A DNA stretch of 64,000 bases from Sphingobium sp. TKS (GTDB lineage Bacteria > Pseudomonadota > Alphaproteobacteria > Sphingomonadales > Sphingomonadaceae), in NCBI RefSeq assembly GCF_001563265.1, contig NZ_CP005084.1, positions 442,001-506,000 on the forward strand, in the 5' to 3' direction. The notes below the pieces were generated by a model. The model did no database searches, had not been told where the DNA came from, and saw nothing but the letters and a program-made list of their open reading frames with translations. This document shows, one piece after another, positions 53,384 to 61,557 of the stretch. The translations under genes were made by a program, and so were the position numbers. Each line of letters starts with the position of its first letter. The first letter of the stretch is position 1.

Positions 53384-54168
53384 TCCCCGCTCAGCAGGAT
53401 CGCGTCGGGGCGGGCCAGCACCACCAGCGGCAGCCCCGCCCCCGCCGCCCGTTCGACCGCAAGCCGCGTCGGCGCGGAAATCGTCACCAGCAAGGGGCAG
53501 TCCGCCAGCACCGCCTTTTCCACCAATTCATAGGAACAGCGCGAAGAAAGCAGCGCGAAGCCGCCATCCCATTCCCATCCGCGCCGCCGCATCGCGCCGA
53601 TCAGCTTGTCGAACGCATTATGCCGCCCGACATCCTCCCGCGCCAGGCGGATCGTGCCGTCCGCCGCCACCAGCGCCGCGACATGCGCCGCGCCGGTTCG
53701 CATGTTGAGCGGCTGATGCTGTCCCAAATCGCCCAGTGCCCGAAAGATCGCCCCCTTGTCGGCCAGCGACGGGCCGGTAACGGCCGGCAAAGGCCGGATC
53801 GCCTGTTCCAGATTCTCCACGCCGCAAATCCCGCAGGAGGATTCCGAAGCGCGATGCCGCACCCGGCTGAGCAAAGCTTCCGTCCGCCCCTCCGGCAAGG
53901 TCGCACGGGCAATGATCCCCTGCTCCGTCGCATGCATGTCGACGTCGAAGGGCGCATCCTCCGGCCCGATCAGCCGCTCCGCCAGCGCGAAGCCCAGCAC
54001 CAGGTCCGCCACATCCGCAGGCGTCGCCATCAGCACGGCATAGCCGATGCCGTTAAATTCGATCGCGACCGGCACTTCCTCGGCCAGCTCGCGGGTCACC
54101 GCCGTCACCCGGCCTTCCGGCGTCACCTGCCTGAATATGACGGATTCATCCTCCAGCACGGCGCTCAA
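53380..54168 (-). CDS. fdhD: Formate dehydrogenase sulfur-carrier/insertion protein FdhD
   Basis: 262 residues. The start is TTG 54168, overlapping the fdsD stop (TTGA), consistent with coupled translation. The redox CxxC is seen in SSCGICGVENLEQAI, and the C-terminal FALLSSRCSYELVEKAVLAD, VTISAPTRLAVERA is typical. FdhD passes sulfur from a cysteine desulfurase to the molybdenum cofactor of formate dehydrogenase. Last gene of the fds operon. Confidence 0.95.
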   Translation of the reverse strand: MSAVLEDESVIFRQVTPEGRVTAVTRELAEEVPVAIEFNGIGYAVLMATPADVADLVLGFALAERLIGPEDAPFDVDMHATEQGIIARATLPEGRTEALLSRVRHRASESSCGICGVENLEQAIRPLPAVTGPSLADKGAIFRALGDLGQHQPLNMRTGAAHVAALVAADGTIRLAREDVGRHNAFDKLIGAMRRRGWEWDGGFALLSSRCSYELVEKAVLADCPLLVTISAPTRLAVERAAGAGLPLVVLARPDAILLSGD

Positions 54169-54401
54169 GGGGCCGCGACCCGGCGGACGGCGGCGGCGGC
54201 GATGGAGGAAAGCGCCTCGGGACGCTCCGCCGCCAGCACGGCGATGCGCCGCTTCATCGCCGGATCCCAGAAGGCGCGTATATGATCCGCCGTCATCGCC
54301 ACAGCCTCCGCCTCACCCGATGCCACAAGATTGCGGGCGATCTGGTTTGCCATGTAGATCAGGCGGTCTTCGGTCGACATGACCTCATTTTCATCGCTCA
54401 T
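54165..54401 (-). CDS. fdsD: NAD-dependent formate dehydrogenase delta subunit
   Basis: 78 residues from ATG 54401, 10 bases after the fdsA stop. Typical FdsD text: RLIYMANQIARNLVASGEAE, MTADHIRAFWDPAMKRRI. This small subunit is needed for assembly or cofactor insertion of the soluble NAD-dependent enzyme. A longer frame extends upstream into fdsA and is discarded. Confidence 0.92.
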   Translation of the reverse strand: MSDENEVMSTEDRLIYMANQIARNLVASGEAEAVAMTADHIRAFWDPAMKRRIAVLAAERPEALSSIAAAAVRRVAAP

Positions 54402-54411
54402 GCGCCCGATC

Positions 54412-57258
54412 CTATTGCGCCGCTGCCAGCGGCGCAATCCGCCTGCTGTGGCGGGCCTGATCGGCATAGTCGCGCTGCCAGTCGCTTGGCCCGTTGGAGG
54501 GCATGACCTGTACCGCCGTCACCTTATATTCCGGGCAGTTGGTGGCCCAGTCCGAATAGTCGGTGGTGATGACATTGGCCTGCGTATCAGGATGGTGGAA
54601 GGTGGTGTAGACCACGCCCGGCGCGACCCGCTCGGTGATCAATGCGCGCAGACTGGTTTCCCCGGCCCGGCTCTTGAGCGAGACCCAATCGCCATCCTTG
54701 ATTCCCCGGTTCTCCGCATCGGCCGGATGGATTTCCAGCCGGTCCTCCGGATGCCAGGCCTCGTTCGCCGTCCGCCGCGTCTGCGCGCCGACATTATATT
54801 GGCTGAGGATGCGGCCGGTCGTCAGCAACAGCGGGAAGCGCGGCCCGGTTTTCTCATCGGTCGGCACATAGTCGGTGACGACGAATTTGCCCCTGCCGCG
54901 CACGAAGCCGTCGATATGCATGGTCGGCGTCCCGTCCGGCGCCGCGTCATTGGCAGGCCATTGCAGCGATCCTTCCACGTCCAGCCGGTCATAATGCACG
55001 CCCGCGAAGGTCGGGGTCAGCGCGGCGATCTCGTCCATGATCTCGGACGGATGCGCATAGGACCAGCCAAGCCCCATGGCCTGCGCAACAAGCTGGACGA
55101 TCTCCCAATCGCCATAACCATTGAGCGGCGCCATCACCTTGCGCACGCGCTGGATGCGCCGTTCGGCATTGGTGAAGGTTCCATCCTTCTCCAGAAAGGT
55201 CGACCCCGGCAGGAAGACATGGGCGTAATTGGCGGTCTCATTGAGGAACAGATCCTGCACCACCACGCATTCCATCGCGGCAAGGCCCGCCGCGACATGA
55301 TGAGTATTGGGGTCGGACTGAAGAATATCCTCGCCCTGGATGAAGATGCCCTTGAACGTCCCGTCCGTCGCCGCGTCGAGCATATTGGGGATGCGCAGGC
55401 CCGGCTCGGCATCCAGCGTCACGCCCCAGGCCCGCTCGAACTGGCCGCGCACAGCATCGTCCGACACATGGCGATAGCCGGAAAATTCGTGCGGGAAGCT
55501 GCCCATGTCACAGGCGCCCTGCACATTATTCTGCCCGCGCAAAGGGTTCACGCCGACGCCCTCGCGCCCGACATTGCCGGTCGCCATGGAGAGGTTGGCA
55601 ATCGCCATGACGGTGGACGACCCTTGACTATGCTCGGTGACGCCAAGACCATAGTAGATCGCGGCGTTACCCCCGGTGGCATAAAGCCGCGCCGCCGCGC
55701 GCACCTCTTCCGCCTTCACCCCCGTCAGCGGCTCGATCGCCTCGGGCGAGCGGCTGGGTTCAGCGACGAAGGCCGCCCAGTCCATAAATTCATCCCAGTC
55801 GCAACGATCCCGGATGAAGGCTTCGTCGAAGAGATTTTCCGTCACGATCACATGCGCCATCGCCGTCAGCATGGCGACATTGGTGCCGGGCCGCAGCGGC
55901 AGATGATGCGCCGCCTCGACATGGGGCGACTTCACCAGATCGATCCGCCGGGGATCGATGACGATCAGCTTCGCGCCCTCGCGCAGCCGCTTCTTCATTC
56001 GGCTGGCGAAGACGGGATGGCCGTCGGTCGGATTGGCGCCGATGACCAGAATGACGTCGGCCTCGGCAACGCTGTCGAAATCCTGCGTGCCCGCCGAAGT
56101 GCCGAACGTCGTCTTCAATCCATAGCCCGTCGGGGAATGGCAGACCCGCGCGCAGGTATCTACATTATTGTTGCCGAAACCCTGCCGGATCAGCTTCTGG
56201 ACGAGGAAGGTCTCCTCATTGGTGCAGCGGCTGGAGGTGATGCCGCCGATGCTGCGCGTGCCATATTTTGCCTGGATGCGCTTGAACTCGCTGGCGGTAT
56301 GGGCGATGGCCTCCTCCCACGACACCTCGCGCCAGGGTTCGTCCACCGAAGCGCGGATCATCGGCTTCAGGATGCGGTCGCGATGCTGGGCATAGCCCCA
56401 GGCGAAGCGGCCCTTCACGCAGCTATGCCCGTGATTGGCCTTGCCCTCCTTCCACGGCACCATCCGCACCAGCTCCTCGCCCCGCATCTCGGCGCGGAAG
56501 GTGCAGCCGACGCCGCAATAGGCGCAGGTGGTCACGACCGCCCGGTCCGGCGTGCCGATCTCCACCACCTTTTTCTCGGTCAGCGTGGCGGTCGGGCAGG
56601 CCTGGACGCAGGCGCCGCAGGACACGCATTCGGACGACAGGAAATCCTGCCCTTGGGATGGGGAAACCTTGGAATCGAAGCCCCTTCCCTCGATGGTCAG
56701 CGCAAAAGTCCCCTGCACCTCGTCGCAAGCCCGCACGCAGCGCGAACAGACGATGCATTTGCTGGGGTCGAAGTCGAAATAGGGGTTCGACTGGTCCTTC
56801 GCCTGCCCCATATTGGTCGCGCCATCATAGCCATAGCGCACGTCGCGCAGGCCCACCGCGCCCGCCTGTTCCTGCAACTCGCAATCGCCATTAGCCGGGC
56901 AGGTCAGGCAGTCGAGCGGATGGTCGGAGATGTAAAGCTCCATCACCCCGCGCCGCAACTGCTTCAACCGCTCGCTCTGCGTCCGCACCACCATGCCCTC
57001 GGCAATCGGCGTGGTGCAGGAAGCGGGATAGCCATTGCGCCCTTCGACTTCGACCAGACAGAGGCGGCAGGAGCCGAAGCTCTCGACATTGTCTGTCGCG
57101 CACAGTTTCGGGATCGAGCAGCCGGTCAGCGAAGCCGCCCGCATGATCGACGTGCCCTCCGGCATGGTGACCATATCGCCATCGATGGTGAGGGTCACGC
57201 TCTTGCTCGTCGCGACAGCAGGCGGCGTTCCATGATCGGCTTCGCGCGTATAGGTCAT
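54412..57258 (-). CDS. fdsA: NAD-dependent formate dehydrogenase alpha subunit (Mo-bisPGD)
   Basis: 948 residues from ATG 57258, overlapping the fdsB stop by 4 bases (ATGA). Domains in order: [2Fe-2S] ferredoxin-like (GCSIPKLC, GSCRLCLVEVEG), NuoG-type His-Cys segment (HPLDCLTCPANGDCELQ), two [4Fe-4S] clusters (CIVCSRCVRACDEVQG; CVSCGACVQACPT), then the molybdopterin oxidoreductase core with its own cluster (TTCAYCGVGCTF) and the Cys-His active site in ARVCHSPTGYGL. It is a Cys enzyme, not selenocysteine. It oxidises formate to CO2 and passes electrons through FdsB to NAD. Confidence 0.97.
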   Translation of the reverse strand: MTYTREADHGTPPAVATSKSVTLTIDGDMVTMPEGTSIMRAASLTGCSIPKLCATDNVESFGSCRLCLVEVEGRNGYPASCTTPIAEGMVVRTQSERLKQLRRGVMELYISDHPLDCLTCPANGDCELQEQAGAVGLRDVRYGYDGATNMGQAKDQSNPYFDFDPSKCIVCSRCVRACDEVQGTFALTIEGRGFDSKVSPSQGQDFLSSECVSCGACVQACPTATLTEKKVVEIGTPDRAVVTTCAYCGVGCTFRAEMRGEELVRMVPWKEGKANHGHSCVKGRFAWGYAQHRDRILKPMIRASVDEPWREVSWEEAIAHTASEFKRIQAKYGTRSIGGITSSRCTNEETFLVQKLIRQGFGNNNVDTCARVCHSPTGYGLKTTFGTSAGTQDFDSVAEADVILVIGANPTDGHPVFASRMKKRLREGAKLIVIDPRRIDLVKSPHVEAAHHLPLRPGTNVAMLTAMAHVIVTENLFDEAFIRDRCDWDEFMDWAAFVAEPSRSPEAIEPLTGVKAEEVRAAARLYATGGNAAIYYGLGVTEHSQGSSTVMAIANLSMATGNVGREGVGVNPLRGQNNVQGACDMGSFPHEFSGYRHVSDDAVRGQFERAWGVTLDAEPGLRIPNMLDAATDGTFKGIFIQGEDILQSDPNTHHVAAGLAAMECVVVQDLFLNETANYAHVFLPGSTFLEKDGTFTNAERRIQRVRKVMAPLNGYGDWEIVQLVAQAMGLGWSYAHPSEIMDEIAALTPTFAGVHYDRLDVEGSLQWPANDAAPDGTPTMHIDGFVRGRGKFVVTDYVPTDEKTGPRFPLLLTTGRILSQYNVGAQTRRTANEAWHPEDRLEIHPADAENRGIKDGDWVSLKSRAGETSLRALITERVAPGVVYTTFHHPDTQANVITTDYSDWATNCPEYKVTAVQVMPSNGPSDWQRDYADQARHSRRIAPLAAAQ

Positions 57259-58844
57259 TCCGCAGCTTCCTTCACCGGAGCAGAAGCCCCAAAATCCTCG
57301 GGAAAATGATCGAGCGCGCTCAGCACCGGATAGGGCGTGAAACCGCCCAACGCACAGAGCGAGCCATATTTCATCGTATCGCACAGGTCGCGCAACAGCG
57401 CCGTCTGCGTCTCCAGCCCGCTGTCGATCCGCTCAGGCGCTCGCGAATATAGCGCCTTCGCCAATCCGCCGCCGACCTCTTCCACCACCACCGGCTCGGC
57501 ATCCCGCGCCGCGATGATCCGGTCCATCACTTCAACGCCCCGCGTCGACCCGATCCGGCAGGGCGTGCATTTCCCGCAACTTTCGACCGCGCAGAACTCC
57601 ATTGCGAAGCGCGCCATATGCGCCATGTCCACTGTGTCGTCGAATACGGTAATCCCGGCATGGCCGATCAGTCCTCCGGCCTGCGCGAAAGCCTCATAGT
57701 CGAAGGGCAGATCGAACATGCCCGGCGGGAAATAAGCCCCCAACGGCCCGCCCACCTGCACCACACGCACCGGCCTTCCGCTGGCCGTCCCGCCGCCAAT
57801 GTCGTTCACCAACTCGCCCAGCGTGATACCGAAGCCGATTTCGTAGAGCCCGCCATGCTTCACATTGCCTGCAAGCTGCACCGGCATGGTGCCCCGCGAC
57901 CGCCCGAAACCGACCGCCGCATAGGCCTCAGCTCCTTCCGCCAGGATGAAGGGAACCGCCGCCAGACTCAGCACATTGTTGATCACCGTCGGCTGCCCGA
58001 ACAGCCCCTCCAGCGCCGGAAGAGGCGGTTTCGCCCGCACCTGTCCCCGCTTGCCTTCGATACTGTCGAGCAGCGCCGTTTCCTCGCCGCAGACATAGGC
58101 GCCTGCCCCTACCCGCACCTCCAGCGTGAAGGGAGCGATCCGCTGGGCGGAAATCTCGATGGCTTGCCGCATGGCCGCGACCGCAAACGGATATTCGCTG
58201 CGAATATAAATATAGCCGTGGCCTGCCCCCACCGCATGCCCGGCGATCGCCATCCCCTCGATCAGGCAGAAAGGATCGCCCTCCATCAGCATCCGGTCGG
58301 CAAAGGTTCCGCTGTCGCCTTCATCAGCATTGCAAACGATGAACTTGGGCTCGCCCGGCGCATCCAGCACCGTCTGCCATTTGATCCCGGTCGGAAAGCC
58401 AGCCCCGCCGCGCCCCCGCAAGCCGGAAGCCTTTACCGCATCCACCACCGCCTGCGGCGCCATCGCCCGCGCCGCATCCAGCCCGCGCCAACCGCCATGC
58501 GCGGCATAATCCTCCAGACTCAGCGGATCGATGATCCCACAGCGGGCAAAGGTAAAACGCTGCTGCCCCGCGAAAAAGGGCAAGGCGGCCACATCCCCCA
58601 GCCGCGCCGCATGGCTTCCGTCCAGCACGGCCGCCACATCGTCCGGTCCCACCGGCCCGAACCCAACCCGCGCCCCATCGCGTTCCACCTCAACCAAAGG
58701 CTCGATGGAAAATAACCCCCGGCTGCCGGTGCGCACCACCTCACATCCGGCAGTCTCGAAAGCGTGCGCCACATCGTCTGCACCCAAGGCTACCGACGCC
58801 ATGTCCCGGCTGACATAGACTTTGTTTTTCTGGCCCGGCGTCAT
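57255..58844 (-). CDS. fdsB: NAD-dependent formate dehydrogenase beta subunit (FMN, NADH-binding)
   Basis: 529 residues from ATG 58844, overlapping the fdsG stop by 4 bases. NuoF-type: N-terminal thioredoxin-like part (1-110), FMN-binding GLRGRGGAGFPTGIKW, NAD region (CNADEGDSGTFADRMLMEGD), GAGAYVCGEETALLDSIEGK and the [4Fe-4S] ligands in ESCGKCTPCRIGS. It accepts electrons from FdsA/FdsG and reduces NAD, giving NADH that can serve the monooxygenases. Confidence 0.97.
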   Translation of the reverse strand: MTPGQKNKVYVSRDMASVALGADDVAHAFETAGCEVVRTGSRGLFSIEPLVEVERDGARVGFGPVGPDDVAAVLDGSHAARLGDVAALPFFAGQQRFTFARCGIIDPLSLEDYAAHGGWRGLDAARAMAPQAVVDAVKASGLRGRGGAGFPTGIKWQTVLDAPGEPKFIVCNADEGDSGTFADRMLMEGDPFCLIEGMAIAGHAVGAGHGYIYIRSEYPFAVAAMRQAIEISAQRIAPFTLEVRVGAGAYVCGEETALLDSIEGKRGQVRAKPPLPALEGLFGQPTVINNVLSLAAVPFILAEGAEAYAAVGFGRSRGTMPVQLAGNVKHGGLYEIGFGITLGELVNDIGGGTASGRPVRVVQVGGPLGAYFPPGMFDLPFDYEAFAQAGGLIGHAGITVFDDTVDMAHMARFAMEFCAVESCGKCTPCRIGSTRGVEVMDRIIAARDAEPVVVEEVGGGLAKALYSRAPERIDSGLETQTALLRDLCDTMKYGSLCALGGFTPYPVLSALDHFPEDFGASAPVKEAAE

Positions 58845-59329
58845 GCCGCGATCTCCCGCGCAATCCGTTCCAGAACCGTCGCGTCAACCCGCGCAATCGG
58901 CCGCCCGTCGACCAGCGCATTCGGCCCCACGGCGCACAAACCCAGGCAGTAAACCGGCTCCAGCGTCACCTGTCCGTCGCGCCCCGTCTCACCCATGGCG
59001 ACACCCAGCCGTTCCGCCGCCGCTCGCTCCATCGCCGCGCCGCCGCGTGCCTGGCAGCTTTCCGCCCGACACAGCTTCACCACATGCCGCCCAACCGGCG
59101 TGCGCCGGAAATCATGGTAGAATGTCACCACCCCATGCACGTCGGCGCGGCTCAGGTTCAGTGCCTTGGCTATAGCCGGGATCGCCGCATCATCGACAGA
59201 ACCTATCTCTTCCTGCAACATGTGCAGCAACGGCAACAGCCGGTCCCGCGTCTGGCCATGCACGCTGGTCCAATCCTCGATCAACCGCGCCGTTTCATCG
59301 ACGGCCTCACCTTGCTGCATCTTCTTCAT
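58841..59329 (-). CDS. fdsG: NAD-dependent formate dehydrogenase gamma subunit
   Basis: 162 residues from ATG 59329; a second in-frame ATG lies three codons later. NuoE-like thioredoxin fold with the [2Fe-2S] ligands in LCRAESCQARGG and VYCLGLCAVGPNA. First gene of fdsGBA-fdsD-fdhD. A perfect 18-base inverted repeat lies 62 bases upstream of the start and is the probable control site; the LysR-type activator gene often found beside fds operons is not in the window. Confidence 0.95.
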   Translation of the reverse strand: MKKMQQGEAVDETARLIEDWTSVHGQTRDRLLPLLHMLQEEIGSVDDAAIPAIAKALNLSRADVHGVVTFYHDFRRTPVGRHVVKLCRAESCQARGGAAMERAAAERLGVAMGETGRDGQVTLEPVYCLGLCAVGPNALVDGRPIARVDATVLERIAREIAA

Positions 59330-59390
59330 TCTTCCGACGCCTTTTCCCGCGCGCTATGCTGCGCTCCGGCGGAGCCGGCGTCAAATCGAA

Positions 59391-59433
59391 GACCATCATG
59401 TTTGATAGATAAACCCTATCAAACATGATGGTC
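59391..59433. promoter_or_regulatory. Perfect 18-bp inverted repeat upstream of fds operon
   Basis: GACCATCATGTTTGATAG (59391-59408), spacer ATAAACC, and its exact reverse complement (59416-59433). No T tract follows, so it is not a standard terminator. As DNA it could bind a dimeric or tetrameric regulator; as RNA it would make a very stable hairpin in the fds leader. Confidence 0.7.
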
Positions 59434-59798
59434 AAACCGTCGCAATAACGATCTTCGCGCTCTGCCATCATCAGCCGCCCGATCGTTCGGGCGGAAGGAG
59501 CCAGATGCAATTCTCCGCTTTTTCCGCCTGTCGCTTCCAATTCGCTATGCACCGCAGTTGCTTACGCCGCGGCTCGGACATCGGGAATATGGTTGAGCCG
59601 AGCGAACCGCAATTTCCATCACTTCTCCAATATTTCCGACCTGTTCCGCGACCAGGTTCGCTGGCACCAATGTTCCATCACGCAATTGACGCGATATGAT
59701 GCTGATCCTCCTTGGAAAATCAGCCAATCGCATCAATCATGAGTCAGAACCAAATCGACCCGTATATAATGAGGTCCGGCGCACAATTTTAGAAAAGC
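59434..59798. other. Gene-free stretch between fds operon and sigma factor
   Basis: 365 bases. Short open frames exist on both strands (for example a 62-codon minus frame from ATG 59733) but lack recognisable features; an AAGGAGGA at about 59713-59720 on the minus strand is not followed by a usable start. It must contain the start points of both flanking units. Confidence 0.4.
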
Positions 59799-59823
59799 GG
59801 AACCGATACTGATCCGAAATGTT
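59799..59823 (+). promoter_or_regulatory. EcfG-type promoter of the sigma factor gene
   Basis: GGAAC (59799-59803), 16 bases, TGTT (59820-59823). The alphaproteobacterial general-stress promoter is GGAAC-N16/17-CGTT, so this is a near-match just upstream of an EcfG-like gene, suggesting autoregulation or control by another EcfG. Confidence 0.55.
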
Positions 59824-59853
59824 CTTCTCCCGTTGATGAGAGAGGTGAACGAC

Positions 59854-60513
59854 ATGGAAGATTGCGGATCGACTGAAACGCGAACCACCCTCTCGGACGG
59901 GGATTTCAAGGAAAAGCTGGCTGGCATCATCCCCCAATTGCGTGCCTTCGCCCGTGGCCTATGCGGCGATCGCGATACCGCCGACGACCTCGTCCAGGAA
60001 ACCATGCTCAAGGCATGGGCCGCACGCAGTCGCTTCTGGGCCGACACCAATTTTCGTGCCTGGACCTTCACAATCCTGCGCAACCATTATTTCAGCCAGA
60101 TGCGCCGCCGCCGCTTTACCGGCGATTGGGATGAGCTTGTGGCCGACCGCTTGCTGGCGGCGCCAGCGGCCCAGCATATGTGCGTCGAGCTGCGCGATCT
60201 GACGCGCGCGCTGGCGCAACTGCCCGAATCCCAACGCGAGGCTCTGATCCTGGTGGGTGCGGGCGGCTTCTCCTATGACGAAGCGGCCGATATTATGGGG
60301 ACAGCGATCGGCACGATCAAAAGCCGCGTCGCGCGCGGGCGGGATGCGCTCGAAGCGCTGATGAACGGCGGCACGCTCGACACCAAGCGGCAGGACAGCG
60401 CAACCGCCACGCCGGCCATCGTCTCCATCTTTGCCTATCTTGACCAGATACAGGGCCGCAGGGCAGGCTTGCTGGAGGCCGACAGGTCGCCGCTGCTTTC
60501 GCAAGCAGCTTGA
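59854..60513 (+). CDS. EcfG-like ECF sigma factor (general stress response type)
   Basis: 219 residues from ATG 59854, with GAGAGG 8 bases upstream; TTG/ATG codons at 59833/59836 are too close to the promoter. Region 2 (QLRAFARGLCGDRDTADDLV, QETMLKAWAARSRFWADTNF, RAWTFTILRNHYFSQMRRRR) and region 4 (ALAQLPESQREALILVGAGG, FSYDEAADIMGTAIGTIKSR) fit the EcfG group. The tail of about 45 residues after region 4 is unusual. The partners NepR and PhyR are not adjacent, so this may be a secondary EcfG paralogue. Confidence 0.85.
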   Translation: MEDCGSTETRTTLSDGDFKEKLAGIIPQLRAFARGLCGDRDTADDLVQETMLKAWAARSRFWADTNFRAWTFTILRNHYFSQMRRRRFTGDWDELVADRLLAAPAAQHMCVELRDLTRALAQLPESQREALILVGAGGFSYDEAADIMGTAIGTIKSRVARGRDALEALMNGGTLDTKRQDSATATPAIVSIFAYLDQIQGRRAGLLEADRSPLLSQAA

Positions 60514-60547
60514 GGCCGGACACAGGGCTGGTCAGGGATAAAAGATG

Positions 60548-60575
60548 CCCCGCCGGAGCCAGGCTCCACGCGGGG
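60548..60575. terminator. Strong hairpin after sigma factor gene
   Basis: CCCCGC / GCGGGG enclosing GGAGCC-A-GGCTCC, 35 bases after the stop. There is no T tract, so termination is likely but not certain. Confidence 0.5.
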
Positions 60576-60697
60576 AAGGTTCAGGGAGAGTCACTCGAAA
60601 GGGAAGAGTGACGCTTTTGAACTTATGCCTCTCCCAGATGATTTCAAGCTCGAAGCCATTCCATAACGGATTGATCCCGTTGCTCATTGCTCATCCT

Positions 60698-61048
60698 TCA
60701 GGGATGCGGCGAAGCCTCCGTTGCCGCTTCGATGCGACAGTCGCGCCAGCTCGGATCACCCTTGGGAACGAAGGCCACGAAATCGCCGTCGATGATCAAG
60801 GTCGCAGCTTCGCTCTCAAATTGCTGCCCCAGCGCGGAAATGCGCCGATCGAGCCGCATCTGCACAGCGCCCGACCGGATGATGGCCTGTTTTTTTTCGA
60901 TCCGAAGGAAAAAGCTTCGCCCCTGCGCGCATTTTACCTGCATGAAATCCGCCGGATGCGCCGCGGCGGAGTTGGCCGACATGAGCAGCAACGACGCCAC
61001 GATCGCGATGGAGATTGTCCCGGTGTCCGGCACCGCTCGCATCGTCAA
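60698..61048 (-). CDS. Secreted small protein, MliC-like
   Basis: 116 residues from ATG 61048. Signal peptide (ISIAIVASLLLMSANSAAAH) and then a compact domain with two Cys (MQVKCAQGRSFFLRI and DPSWRDCRIEA) that could form a disulfide. The layout CxxGRSF ... C resembles the MliC lysozyme-inhibitor fold, but similarity is weak and the function is unproven. An antisense frame across this gene has no features. The small gene at 61073 lies just upstream on the same strand. Confidence 0.6.
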   Translation of the reverse strand: MTMRAVPDTGTISIAIVASLLLMSANSAAAHPADFMQVKCAQGRSFFLRIEKKQAIIRSGAVQMRLDRRISALGQQFESEAATLIIDGDFVAFVPKGDPSWRDCRIEAATEASPHP

Positions 61049-61072
61049 AGTTCCAGAAAAGTCGATGGCGCC

Positions 61073-61246
61073 TTAATCCTCGGAAGTTTCGGCGGTTCCA
61101 TTCGCCAGCGCGCTTGAGATCATCGCCGCAAGCGCCTCCTCGGCCTCCTTGCGAACACCGGCATCCTTCGAGGCCAGATTGTTGCGCAGGTACAGCGGAA
61201 TCCGCTCGACCACGCGAGCGATAATCGCATCTGTTTCGTCGTTCAT
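61073..61246 (-). CDS. Small conserved-type protein, 57 residues
   Basis: ATG 61244-61246 to TAA 61073. The peptide MNDETDAIIARVVERIPLYL, with later KEAEEALAAMISSALA, is helical and amphipathic, and resembles short sphingomonad proteins with an IARxxxxxP segment followed by an LAxxI helix. It lies 24 bases upstream of the MliC-like gene and may be co-transcribed with it. Function unknown. Confidence 0.6.
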   Translation of the reverse strand: MNDETDAIIARVVERIPLYLRNNLASKDAGVRKEAEEALAAMISSALANGTAETSED

Positions 61247-61557
61247 TTCCAAAGCCTATGACCCGCCTGCGCCGGACAGGCAAGAAAGCAATGCTATGGT
61301 GAGGGAGAAAGCAGAGAGACCTCGCAAAGCACGGTCAGCTTAACCTTTGATAACAAAGCGGTTCAGCCTGGGCCCATGCGCGAGGTGGAATAAGGCCAGG
61401 CAACACAAAGATTTGAGGAGACATGGGGTAATCGCGGAGCGAGTCGCCCATCCCCTTGAGCAGCAAGCGCGGGACGACAGGGTGGTTGCCCCCCGATAAG
61501 ATGGAGAAACGGGCTCACGATTTTGGACCGGGCCCAAACATCGCACGGAGAGCAACC

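Noticed and set aside
54379..57309. A plus-strand open frame of 976 codons
   Set aside because: It is antisense to fdsA over its whole length, without any domain; fdsA on the minus strand has complete cluster and active-site motifs.
59307..59552. An 81-codon minus-strand frame across the fds leader
   Set aside because: It runs through the perfect inverted repeat and overlaps the fdsG start without any family signature.
60545..61117. A 190-codon plus-strand frame
   Set aside because: It is antisense to the signal-peptide-bearing MliC-like gene and the 57-residue gene, and has no domain of its own.
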